The translations under genes were made by a program, and so were the position numbers. The notes below the pieces were generated by a model, which was not told where the DNA came from, made no database searches, and saw only the letters and a program-made list of their open reading frames with translations. Shown piece after piece: positions 1 to 7,173 of a DNA stretch of 11,956 bases. Position 1 is the stretch's first letter; every line of letters begins with the position of its first letter. Origin of the DNA: an uncultured Elusimicrobia bacterium (lineage in GTDB: Bacteria > Elusimicrobiota > Endomicrobiia > Endomicrobiales > Endomicrobiaceae); assembly GCA_947168325.1 (NCBI GenBank), contig CAMVLN010000038.1:1-11956 (forward strand), written 5' to 3'.

Positions 1-30
1 TTTACTTTGAACTTCTACTATTTTATTCAC
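1..30 (-). CDS. Possible 5' end of a leftward gene (partial)
   Basis: On the minus strand a GTG at 28-30 opens a frame that runs off the left edge and reads MNKIVEVQSK. A good Shine-Dalgarno core (GAAGGA, 37-42) lies 6 nt upstream of the GTG. The frame continues upstream without an ATG to a TGA, so GTG is the only sensible start. Ten residues are too few to assign a family. It could be chance; the ribosome binding site and a TATAAT box further upstream are the only support. Confidence 0.3.
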   Translation of the reverse strand, partial: MNKIVEVQSK

Positions 31-88
31 TGTTTTTCCTTCTTTGTAATGGGGATTTATACATAACTTTCTTCATTTTTCATTATTT

Positions 89-117
89 ATTATATATGTG
101 ATATAATCTTATGTTTA
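89..117 (-). promoter_or_regulatory. Candidate leftward promoter
   Basis: Read on the minus strand, TAAACA (117-112), a 17-bp spacer and a perfect TATAAT (94-89) form a sigma-70-like promoter about 60 bp upstream of the possible GTG start at 30. In DNA this AT-rich a perfect -10 hexamer occurs easily by chance, so this is weak evidence that the region is divergent. Confidence 0.25.
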
Positions 118-183
118 TTTATTTTTTTATTTTCTTTCTCCGTTTTTTTATCTTATCAAATCAAAAACATATATAATACATGT

Positions 184-205
184 CTATTCCGACTCTATTC
201 CGACT
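184..205. repeat. Perfect tandem 11-bp repeat, possible operator
   Basis: CTATTCCGACT occurs twice back to back (184-194 and 195-205), ending 12 bp before the -35 box of the argD promoter. The CCG core stands out in otherwise AT-rich DNA. An 11-bp period puts both copies on nearly the same face of the helix, as expected for side-by-side activator or repressor binding. It does not look like the usual ArgR box, an AT-rich palindrome of about 18 bp. A regulatory role is inference. Confidence 0.45.
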
Positions 206-217
206 TTAACAATGAAC

Positions 218-246
218 TTGTTTTAATGCCATATTTATTGTAAAAT
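218..246 (+). promoter_or_regulatory. Candidate sigma-70 promoter of argDG
   Basis: TTGTTT (218-223), a spacer of exactly 17 bp and TAAAAT (241-246) lie just upstream of argD. Transcription would start near 253, giving a leader of about 30 nt that includes the AAGGAG site. No attenuator hairpin or riboswitch is visible in so short a leader. Confidence 0.5.
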
Positions 247-282
247 AAATTAATGTTTTTGTTGTGAAATAAGGAGATTTAA

Positions 283-1485
283 ATGAATACTAAACAGCAA
301 GAAAATAAATACCTTATGAAAACTTATAAAAGATATGAAATCTCTTTCAAAAAAGCTAAAGGGCAATTTGTTTGGGATGAAAATGGTAAAAAATATTTAG
401 ATTTTTTTTCAGGTATAAGTGTTTGCAGTTTAGGACATTGCAATTCTTTAGTAAATTTGGCAATAAAAAAACAAGTAGATAATTTTGTTCACTGTTCTAA
501 TGTATATTATTCAAAACCGCAAGTAGAAATTGCAAAAGCATTGTTAGAAAAATCGTTTAAAAATGGCAGAGTTTTTTTAGCAAATACTGGTGCAGAAGCA
601 AACGAGTGTGCAATAAAAATTGCAAGAAAATGGGGCTTTGATAATCCATATAAAGATGGAACTAAAAGATATGAAATAATTTCGTTTGAAAATTCTTTTC
701 ATGGAAGAACACTTGCAACACTTGCTGCAACAGGGCAAGAAAGGTTTCATACTGCATTTAAACCATTACAAGAAAAATTTCTATTTGCCAAATTCAATAA
801 TATAGAATCGGTAAAACAACTTATATGTAAAAAAACAGTTGCTGTTATTATTGAATTGGTACAAGGAGAAGGTGGAATAAACATTGCTGATAAGAAATTT
901 ATTAAGGATTTAAGAAAATTGTGTGATGATAATAATCTTCTTTTAATATGTGATGAAATTCAGTGTGGTTTAGCAAGAACAGGTAAAATGTTTGCATGGC
1001 AGCATTATGGAATAAAACCAGATGTTTTTACATTGGCAAAAGCAATAGCAAATGGTCTTCCGTTAGGGGCTATTGTTGCAAACAAAAAAGTTGCAACAGT
1101 TTTTAATTATGGCGATCATGGCTCGACTTTTGGTGGTAATCCAGTATCTTGTGCTGCAGCAGTTGCAACAATAAAACAAATGACTCCAAAATTATTAAAA
1201 GATGTTTCTGAAAAAGCAAAATATTTTGTTAAAAATTTAAACGAATTAAAGAAAAAATATTCTTGTATTAAAGAAGTTAGAAATCTTGGATTGCTCGTTG
1301 GTGTAGAACTTTATTTTGCTGGTAAAGATATAGTAGATTTTTGCATTAATAGAGGACTTTTAATAAACTGTACTCAAGGCAATATTTTAAGATTTTTGCC
1401 ACCTTTTGTAATAACTAAAAAGGATATAGATAAAGCAATTAAAATATTGGGGGATGCATTAAAATGGCAGACATTAAAAAAGTAG
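283..1485 (+). CDS. argD: Acetylornithine aminotransferase
   Basis: PLP-dependent class-III aminotransferase, 400 aa, the normal length for ArgD. It converts N-acetylglutamate semialdehyde to N2-acetylornithine with glutamate as amino donor, in the cytoplasm. Visible motifs are the phosphate-binding NTGAEANE (101-108), SFHGRT (138-143), QGEGG (194-198), DEIQCG with the pyridine-binding Asp224, the Schiff-base Lys253 in TLAKAIANG, and HGSTFGGNP (279-287). The start is fixed by AAGGAG at 271-276, 6 nt from the ATG. The 3' end overlaps argG by 22 bp. Related class-III enzymes (ornithine, succinylornithine or GABA aminotransferases) share these motifs; the motif set plus the neighbouring argG makes ArgD by far the best call. 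No argB, C, F, H or J is in the window. Confidence 0.93.
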   Translation: MNTKQQENKYLMKTYKRYEISFKKAKGQFVWDENGKKYLDFFSGISVCSLGHCNSLVNLAIKKQVDNFVHCSNVYYSKPQVEIAKALLEKSFKNGRVFLANTGAEANECAIKIARKWGFDNPYKDGTKRYEIISFENSFHGRTLATLAATGQERFHTAFKPLQEKFLFAKFNNIESVKQLICKKTVAVIIELVQGEGGINIADKKFIKDLRKLCDDNNLLLICDEIQCGLARTGKMFAWQHYGIKPDVFTLAKAIANGLPLGAIVANKKVATVFNYGDHGSTFGGNPVSCAAAVATIKQMTPKLLKDVSEKAKYFVKNLNELKKKYSCIKEVRNLGLLVGVELYFAGKDIVDFCINRGLLINCTQGNILRFLPPFVITKKDIDKAIKILGDALKWQTLKK

Positions 1486-2669
1486 TTGTAGCTTATTCTG
1501 GTGGGCTTGATACATCAATTATTTTATCGTGGATAAAAGAAACTTACAATGCGGAAGTTATTGCATGTTGTGTAAATGTTGGTCAAGATAAGGAAGTTGT
1601 AGGTCTTAAAGAAAAAGCAAAAAGAACAGGTGCTTCAAAATGTTATGTTATAGATGCTAAAAAAGAATTTGTAACAGACTATATATTCCCGGCAATAAAA
1701 GCAAATGCTCTTTATGAAAACAGGTATTTGTTAGGAACTTCACTTGCTAGGCCCGTAATTGCTAAAAAAATTGCAGAAATTGTAAATAAAGAAAAAGCAG
1801 ATGCAGTTTGTCATGGAGCGACAGGTAAAGGTAATGATCAGGTAAGATTTGAGCTTGGCTTTAAAGCATTAATTCCAGATGTAAAAATTATTGCTCCTTG
1901 GAGGATATGGAATATCAAATCAAGAAACGATGCAATAGATTATGCTAAAAAAAGAGGAATTCCTGTTCCTGTAACAAAAGCAAAACCTTATTCTTCAGAT
2001 GCAAATTTGTGGCATATTTCTTATGAGGGTGGAGTATTGGAAAATACAGAAAACGAATGGGATGAGGATATGTTTCAGATGACAGTATCTGCAAAAGATG
2101 CTCCAAACAAAGCAACTTATGTAAAAATAGATTTTGTTAAAGGAATTCCTGTAGCAATTAATGGTAAAACTTTTGAACCTGTATCATTAGTTCAAAAACT
2201 TAATGAAGTTGCAGGAGCAAATGGTATTGGTAGAATAGATATTATTGAAAATAGACTTGTAGGAATGAAGTCTAGAGGGGTTTATGAAGCTCCTGCTGCA
2301 ACACTTTTATATTTTGCACACAACGAACTTGAATCTATGACAATAGATAGAGATACTGCACATTATAAGGAACTAATAGCACATAAATATGCAGAGCTAG
2401 CATATAACGGGTTATGGTTTAATCCATTAAGAGAAGCTCTAAATGCTTTTATAGATGTAACTCAAAAATATGTTACAGGTTCTATAACAGTTAAACTTTA
2501 TAAAGGAAATATGACAGTAGTTTCAAGAAAAGCAAAAAGCCCTTTATATTGGGAAGAACTTGCAACATTTGATAAAGACGAAATTTATAATCAAAAAGAT
2601 GCCGAAGGTTTTATAAATTTGTTCGGTTTACCAACGAAAGTTCAGGCACTTATGAGAAATAGTAAATAA
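1464..2669 (+). CDS. argG: Argininosuccinate synthase
   Basis: ATP-dependent ligase joining citrulline and aspartate into argininosuccinate, the penultimate step of arginine synthesis. At 401 aa it matches the usual ArgG of about 400 aa. The N-terminal ATP pyrophosphatase loop is SGGLDTS (12-18). The second signature, GATGKGNDQVRFE (118-130), covers the ATP- and aspartate-binding region, and the PYSSDANLW segment is also typical. The ATG lies inside argD in another frame. A GGGGGA site at 1449-1454, within argD and 9 nt upstream, selects this start, so the 22-bp overlap implies translational coupling. The usual next gene argH does not follow; about 260 bp of non-coding DNA separates argG from a response regulator, and I see no clear GC-rich terminator hairpin there. 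Confidence 0.96.
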   Translation: MADIKKVVVAYSGGLDTSIILSWIKETYNAEVIACCVNVGQDKEVVGLKEKAKRTGASKCYVIDAKKEFVTDYIFPAIKANALYENRYLLGTSLARPVIAKKIAEIVNKEKADAVCHGATGKGNDQVRFELGFKALIPDVKIIAPWRIWNIKSRNDAIDYAKKRGIPVPVTKAKPYSSDANLWHISYEGGVLENTENEWDEDMFQMTVSAKDAPNKATYVKIDFVKGIPVAINGKTFEPVSLVQKLNEVAGANGIGRIDIIENRLVGMKSRGVYEAPAATLLYFAHNELESMTIDRDTAHYKELIAHKYAELAYNGLWFNPLREALNAFIDVTQKYVTGSITVKLYKGNMTVVSRKAKSPLYWEELATFDKDEIYNQKDAEGFINLFGLPTKVQALMRNSK

Positions 2670-2840
2670 AAGTCAAAATTATTATTAAAAACTAATTTAG
2701 CTATATTTTTTTGAATTTAATTTTTATGTAAATACACACTATGATTTAGAATATATTTGAATTAATATCAAACGATAGTTTTGTTACTAGATAATTTTGT
2801 AGACTGTTTGTGTTTTGTAAATAAATTAGATTATGAAATT

Positions 2841-2868
2841 TTGTATTAGATGTTTGTTAGTGTATAAT
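2841..2868 (+). promoter_or_regulatory. Candidate promoter of the response regulator-GH81-A genes
   Basis: TTGTAT (2841-2846), a 16-bp spacer and a perfect TATAAT (2863-2868) precede the response regulator. The predicted start near 2875 gives a leader of about 58 nt. The -35 box is weak (3 of 6), so an activator may be needed. It is the best promoter-like match I found in the 2670-2932 gap. Confidence 0.5.
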
Positions 2869-2932
2869 TATAAGCAATAATATAGTATTGTTTTATAGAT
2901 GCTTGAGTATACAAATTCAAACAAGAGGTTTT

Positions 2933-3301
2933 ATGATTAAAATTTTAATCTGTGATGATGAAGTTTTTGCTAGAGATGCAATGAAAACAATTGTTAGTAG
3001 AAAAGGTTTTGATGTTTTTACAGCAGCGACAGGTGAAGAGTGTATTAATATGGTGAAAAAAGAAAACCCAGAAGTGATTTTTTTAGATGTTATGTTGCCA
3101 GATTTAGATGGAGATCATTTGTTTAAATATTTAAAAGATATGAAAAAGGATATTGATATATATTTTATTACTGCTTCTGGAACTGTTTTTACGGAAGAAA
3201 ATGCGAAAGAGTTGGGTGCAAAAGGGTATTTGTCTAAACCGGTAGATATGAAAGAATTGTTTAACATTTTAGATAAAATAAAAAAAGATTTTGGAGAGTA
3301 A
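2933..3301 (+). CDS. Single-domain response regulator (receiver only)
   Basis: CheY/Spo0F-like receiver of 122 aa with no output domain. Conserved residues are the acidic pair Asp8/Asp9, the phospho-acceptor Asp52 in IFLDVMLPDLDG, the switch Thr80 and Lys102 in YLSKPV. It should be phosphorylated by a histidine kinase encoded elsewhere and act by protein-protein contact. I use the ATG at 2933, which gives the canonical receiver N-terminus MIKILICDDE and has AGAGG at 2924-2928. A TTG at 2888 in the same frame would add 15 residues unlike the family and lacks a clear ribosome binding site. The stop is 3 nt before the next gene's TTG start, so the two are probably coupled. A phosphorelay intermediate or CheY-like protein are both possible; no chemotaxis genes are visible. 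Confidence 0.88.
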   Translation: MIKILICDDEVFARDAMKTIVSRKGFDVFTAATGEECINMVKKENPEVIFLDVMLPDLDGDHLFKYLKDMKKDIDIYFITASGTVFTEENAKELGAKGYLSKPVDMKELFNILDKIKKDFGE

Positions 3302-3304
3302 TTT

Positions 3305-4246
3305 TTGAACAAGATATTATCTGTATTATTGATGTTATGTTTTTTTATAAATATTTCTTTTGCTTTTGATTCTTATACTGATTATGAAGTAGAAAAAAAG
3401 TCATATAAAAAACTTTATTATGGTATTGCTCTTACATTGTTAGGTGGGTTTTTAGCTTATGATGGTTTTTCTACTGAAGAAATAGATGTTTCTAAACCAA
3501 GTGTAGATTATACAACTGTTTTACATTCTGAATGGATTCAAAAAGGAAGTGGGCAAAAATATATTTTAAGGTCTGGTTATACAGATAATATAACTGCTAC
3601 TGGAACCGAGGATTATACAAAATATGAAATAGATGGAAAAGTATATACTGTTGAACAAAATGTTCTTTACAATAATGGAAATGTAGATTTAAAAGATATT
3701 ACAATAGAGGTAAGATATAAATATGATAGTGGAACAATAATAGAAGATGAGAACCCAGGTGAGCATACTGATAATGGAGCCCCAACAAGTGATGGATATC
3801 ATGTAGCTAAAAGAACAGAAGTTTATGAAAATTTAACATTAAAAAAAGGTGAAAGTTTAACTTGGCAAGATGTTTGGGAATATTCAACAGCAGAAACAAG
3901 TCCGCCGAATAGTAATGAAAGAGAACCTTATACTGAAAATGATGAAGGAGAAATAATTAATCCTGGTACAGCAGGTCTCAATTTAGGTAAAGATGGCTTA
4001 TCTTTGATGAATATTAGGATAAAGTTAAATAAAAATCAACAATACAAGCCAATATATGAAAAAAGGCATAAAAGTGAAATTGAAGGTGTTGCAGGTATAA
4101 TGGTTGGGCTTGCGGGAATATATTTTATTGTTGACCATTTTATAGATATGCATAAATTTAATAATTATGCTAAAAAACACGATTTAAATTTTAAAATTTT
4201 AACAGCTTCTAATGGATATAAACTGATGTTACAAAAGAGGATATAA
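3305..4246 (+). CDS. Exported/membrane protein of unknown function
   Basis: I do not recognise this 313-aa family. It begins with a signal peptide (basic MNK, hydrophobic core, likely cleavage after SFA at about residue 20). A short charged stretch follows, then a glycine-containing hydrophobic segment at about 39-55 (GIALTLLGGFLAYDGF). Residues 60-255 are polar, rich in Thr, Tyr, Glu and Gly, and look beta-rich and extracytoplasmic. A second hydrophobic segment lies at about 262-280, followed by a basic C-terminal tail. It starts with TTG; GGAGAG (3293-3298) sits 6 nt upstream and overlaps the end of the response regulator gene. Its stop is 3 nt before GH81-A. That position suggests a role in envelope display, binding or export of the glucanase, but this is only inference. 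Confidence 0.8.
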   Translation: MNKILSVLLMLCFFINISFAFDSYTDYEVEKKSYKKLYYGIALTLLGGFLAYDGFSTEEIDVSKPSVDYTTVLHSEWIQKGSGQKYILRSGYTDNITATGTEDYTKYEIDGKVYTVEQNVLYNNGNVDLKDITIEVRYKYDSGTIIEDENPGEHTDNGAPTSDGYHVAKRTEVYENLTLKKGESLTWQDVWEYSTAETSPPNSNEREPYTENDEGEIINPGTAGLNLGKDGLSLMNIRIKLNKNQQYKPIYEKRHKSEIEGVAGIMVGLAGIYFIVDHFIDMHKFNNYAKKHDLNFKILTASNGYKLMLQKRI

Positions 4247-4249
4247 TAA

Positions 4250-6775
4250 ATGAAAAAAGTTTTATGTTATTTTTTTTTAATTGTTGGTTTATTTCCAGCA
4301 GTTTGTTTAGCAGTTCCACAACAACCTACAGATAAATCTTCTTTTAGAACACAAGTACCACAAATACCGCCGATTCTTGATATGCCTTATGCAGTTGCAA
4401 GAACACAAGATTTATCAACCCCGTTGCCTACTAATAAATGGTTTAATTCAGTAATACTTCCGTATCATAAACAAGGGTTATATGCTTTAGAAGATTCTTT
4501 AAGGATGTATACATATCCACAAGTTTTTAAATGTGATTCTGGTTATAAACAATATAGTAGAGGATTAATAATTTCTTATCCTAAAGTTCAGTATAATAGT
4601 GATAGTGTTATTTATGGATATGATGAAACTGCCTATAAATTTTTTAATAATATAAAAGTTGTAGGGTATAATTCTATAAAGAGTAACGACTTTATACCAT
4701 ACACTGTAAAATTGAGTTCTTATTCAGATTTTTCAGCAGTAATAAAATGGGAATATAAAGACAAATGGATGAAAGCAACAATTGGGCAGGGTTTTGTTTT
4801 TTCTTATTTTGAATATGATGATACTACTTATCCTGTTTTAGAATACCCTTACAGTTGGAATTCTAGTTTTGGTAATGTTTGTTTATATAAACCAAATGGT
4901 ACAAGAATATCAAATAAAGAAACTTTAAACACAGGTAATGCTGATAGAATTATTTATGAAACAAAATTTCCTGATGGCAGAAGTGTTTTTTATGGAATAT
5001 TTGTTCCTCAAGATACTAAATTTAAACAAGTATCTGCATCTGATAATTTAAACAGGATATTTTTAGTTTTACCAGATGGCAAAAAATATTTTTCTATAGG
5101 TTTGTTGCCATCTAAAACAAAAGAAGAAGCAGTTAATGATTTAGATTTATATTATAAATATGCATACAATTTTATTACAGATACAAAAGTGAATTGGAAA
5201 GTTAACAGTGATTATTCTTCCCAAACAGATTTTTCTATAACAACAACTAAAAAAAGAACAGATATTGAAGACCAACAAGAAGGAACACTTTTTTGTTTAT
5301 TCCCACATCAATATGATAATTTAATTTCACAAACTATTATTTTAAATGATAAAACTTTTGATACTTTAAGAGGAATTTTAAAATTGGCTAGTGGTAACAA
5401 TTTTTCTACCAAAACAAAGTTTTATGGAATAGTTCCTTTTTTTCAATATGATACAGAAGAAATAAGAAATCAGCTGTTAGAATATTTGGATAATGATAAA
5501 AATATTGATTTAAGTCAAAACAATACACTGTTGAATAATCCATATAGAGCAGGAAAAGTTATAGCAAAACTTGCAAATATGTTGCCAGTAGCAGATAACA
5601 TAAACGATTTTACAACAAAAAATGATTTAAAAACAAAAATAAATGTTTTACTTAAAGATTGGCTTACATACTCTGACGGAGAAAAAAATAGATATTTTGC
5701 TTATGATAGTACTTGGGGCGGTTTGATTGGTGTAAAAGATGATGAGTTTGGGTCTCATTTGTATAACGACCATCATTTTCATTTTGGATATTTTATTTAT
5801 TCTGCAGCAATTCTTGCAATGTATGATGATAGTTTTATAAAAGATTATGGGCAAATGGTAAATCTTTTAATAAAAGATTTTGCAAATACAGATAGAACAG
5901 ACAAAAATTTTCCTTATATGAGAAATTATGATTTTTATGAATCACATTCTTGGGCAAACGGTATGGGTGGGCAAGATGATAGAGGAATAGATCAGGAATC
6001 TTCATCAGAAGCGATGAACACTTGGTCTGCAGTATATTTGTGGGGGCTTATAACACAAAATAAAGAAATAGAAAATTTAGGTATATATTTGTATTCTAAC
6101 GAATATCAAGCTATAAAATATTATTATTTTGATATAAATAAAAATATATTAAAAGAAGATTATAAACATAACTCTATAGGTAGATTGTTTGGCGGGAGGG
6201 TATCTTATGATTTATGGTTTGAACCACAAATTCCACAAACAATAAAAGGTATTCAAGTTTTACCTATGACACCTGCAATGACATATTTTGCTTACACTAA
6301 AGATTATATTCGTAAATTTTATAATGATAGTTTAGAAGAAAGTGGTTCAAGTCCTTCATTTTGGTATGATATTTGGGCAAGGCTAGTTGCACTATATGAT
6401 CCATCTACAGCTTTATCACTTTTTAATAATTATAAGGAAGATGAACCTGATGAAGGAAGTACAAGAAGTTTTTCTTATCATTTCATAAATTTCTTTAATA
6501 AATATGGCACTCCAAACTTTACATATACAGCTGATACTTCAAGTTATATGGTGTTAGAAAAAGATAATATAACAACTTATTGTGCATACAATCCAGGAGA
6601 TAATAATAAAAATATTCATTTCTATAATTCGTTAGGTAAAGATTTAGGCTATCTTAATGTTGAAGCAAAAACTTTTTCATTAAGTTCTAAATTAACAAAA
6701 GATGGAAAGATAGAGCAACTAAAGAAGTTATTTTATAAATATAAAAATATTTTATTAAAATGGCTTCAAAAATAA
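4250..6775 (+). CDS. Secreted GH81 endo-beta-1,3-glucanase (GH81-A)
   Basis: Inverting endo-1,3-beta-glucanase of glycoside hydrolase family 81, 841 aa. A signal peptide covers about 1-21 (cleavage after CLA). The N-terminal beta-sandwich carries the family's PTNKWF (60-65). In the (alpha/alpha)6 barrel the catalytic Asp507 is in NDHHFHFGYF, and Glu583 and Glu587 are in QESSSEAMN; the 76-residue spacing and the ExxxE pair fit characterised GH81 enzymes. A third conserved block, IKGIQVLPMTPAM, lies near 665. The ATG has AAGAGGA 8 nt upstream and follows the unknown gene by 3 nt. Compared with its paralogue at 8189-10960 it lacks the C-terminal FlgD-like domain. After the shared part, at about residue 817, it ends in a short basic tail (LKKLFYKYKNILLKWLQK). 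The truncation lies next to a decayed insertion. Catalytic competence looks intact; its substrate source and anchoring are unknown. Confidence 0.93.
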   Translation: MKKVLCYFFLIVGLFPAVCLAVPQQPTDKSSFRTQVPQIPPILDMPYAVARTQDLSTPLPTNKWFNSVILPYHKQGLYALEDSLRMYTYPQVFKCDSGYKQYSRGLIISYPKVQYNSDSVIYGYDETAYKFFNNIKVVGYNSIKSNDFIPYTVKLSSYSDFSAVIKWEYKDKWMKATIGQGFVFSYFEYDDTTYPVLEYPYSWNSSFGNVCLYKPNGTRISNKETLNTGNADRIIYETKFPDGRSVFYGIFVPQDTKFKQVSASDNLNRIFLVLPDGKKYFSIGLLPSKTKEEAVNDLDLYYKYAYNFITDTKVNWKVNSDYSSQTDFSITTTKKRTDIEDQQEGTLFCLFPHQYDNLISQTIILNDKTFDTLRGILKLASGNNFSTKTKFYGIVPFFQYDTEEIRNQLLEYLDNDKNIDLSQNNTLLNNPYRAGKVIAKLANMLPVADNINDFTTKNDLKTKINVLLKDWLTYSDGEKNRYFAYDSTWGGLIGVKDDEFGSHLYNDHHFHFGYFIYSAAILAMYDDSFIKDYGQMVNLLIKDFANTDRTDKNFPYMRNYDFYESHSWANGMGGQDDRGIDQESSSEAMNTWSAVYLWGLITQNKEIENLGIYLYSNEYQAIKYYYFDINKNILKEDYKHNSIGRLFGGRVSYDLWFEPQIPQTIKGIQVLPMTPAMTYFAYTKDYIRKFYNDSLEESGSSPSFWYDIWARLVALYDPSTALSLFNNYKEDEPDEGSTRSFSYHFINFFNKYGTPNFTYTADTSSYMVLEKDNITTYCAYNPGDNNKNIHFYNSLGKDLGYLNVEAKTFSLSSKLTKDGKIEQLKKLFYKYKNILLKWLQK

Positions 6776-6796
6776 AAAGTAAAATATAAAACTGAT

Positions 6797-7041
6797 TTAA
6801 CTTAATAACCAATCAATGTGCCCTATATCTAAATTTCTAAAACCTAAAAGATAGTTCCTTATTCCCATATCAACAATATAATATTTGTTTTGTGTACTAA
6901 TGTATTCTTTTCCTGTTATGTCATATTTGCATATTTTAAATCTTCAAAATTTAATTGTATTATATTGTTATTATTTATATTCAAAGATATTAAATATTTA
7001 GCAAACAATTCTAGTAAACTAGATTTTCCGTTTTTTATTAT
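6797..7041 (-). pseudogene. Remnant of an AAA/DUF4143 family ATPase
   Basis: Two fragments of one well-known family lie on the minus strand. The first (7041-6916) reads NGKSSLLELF and then IIQLNFEDLKYA, matching the end of the Walker A loop and the following NFE(D/S)L segment of COG1373-type ATPases. The second, in another frame (6925-6797), reads YDITGKEYISTQNKYYIVD followed by MGIRNYLLGFRNLDIGHI, matching the conserved segment near the start of the DUF4143 C-terminal region. It then becomes unrelated and stops. Intact relatives are about 400 aa, so the middle (over 200 aa, including Walker B) and both ends are missing. The Walker A side ends next to the repeat element at 7052. Such proteins often occur in mobile or toxin-like contexts and decay readily. 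Family call from memory of the consensus; fairly sure. Confidence 0.8.
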
Positions 7042-7051
7042 TTATAAGCAA

Positions 7052-7169
7052 AACGGCACTGGATTGCTTCGCTTTGCTCGCAATGACGACAATGATGACT
7101 ATTATAAAAAAATTCTTTTGCAATAATACTTTTTGTCATTGCGAGGCAACTTGTTGCCGTGGCAATCCA
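7052..7169. repeat. Palindromic interspersed repeat element
   Basis: The element is bounded by inverted TGGATTGC (7060-7067) and GCAATCCA (7162-7169). It has a second inverted pair, CTCGCAATGAC (7077-7087) and GTCATTGCGAG (7135-7145). The right arm also holds a small hairpin, GGCAA-CTTG-TTGCC (7145-7158), with a CTTG loop. It is clearly GC-richer than its surroundings. Translated, the left arm gives the LLRFARND string often miscalled as protein in genomes carrying this repeat type. It lies between converging GH81-A and the GIY-YIG gene, so its hairpins could also end transcription both ways. It resembles a short non-autonomous palindromic element; the mobilising enzyme is unknown. Confidence 0.75.
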
Positions 7170-7173
7170 TAAA

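Larger units (their letters stand above)
31..282. other. Non-coding region, probably divergent, upstream of argD
   Basis: I see no gene here beyond the possible leftward start at 30. From about 112 to 157 the plus strand is a nearly pure pyrimidine tract with long T runs, which could act as an A/T-tract (UP-like) element or simply reflect composition. The right half holds the 11-bp tandem repeat (184-205), the argD promoter (218-246) and the argD ribosome binding site AAGGAG (271-276). Confidence 0.6.

Noticed and set aside
184..205. ArgR box
   Set aside because: The sites are direct repeats with a CCG core, not the AT-rich palindrome expected for ArgR.
850..876. ELVQGEGG instead of EPVQGEGG in ArgD as a possible defect
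   Set aside because: Non-proline residues occur at this position in many working ArgD proteins, and all cofactor-binding residues are present.
2670..2720. Intrinsic terminator after argG
   Set aside because: There are T runs but no stem with G-C pairs in front of them; I cannot support a terminator.
2888..2932. Upstream TTG as start of the response regulator
   Set aside because: It would add 15 residues not seen in receiver domains. The ATG at 2933 gives the canonical N-terminus and has an AGAGG site.
4250..4315. Lipoprotein signal on GH81-A (Cys19)
   Set aside because: The residues before Cys (PAV) do not fit a lipobox; an ordinary signal peptidase I site after CLA fits better.
6890..7126. 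78-aa open frame on the plus strand
   Set aside because: It lies antisense to the ATPase remnant and its end (GLLRFARNDD) is a translation of the palindromic repeat. It has no ribosome binding site and no protein-like composition.
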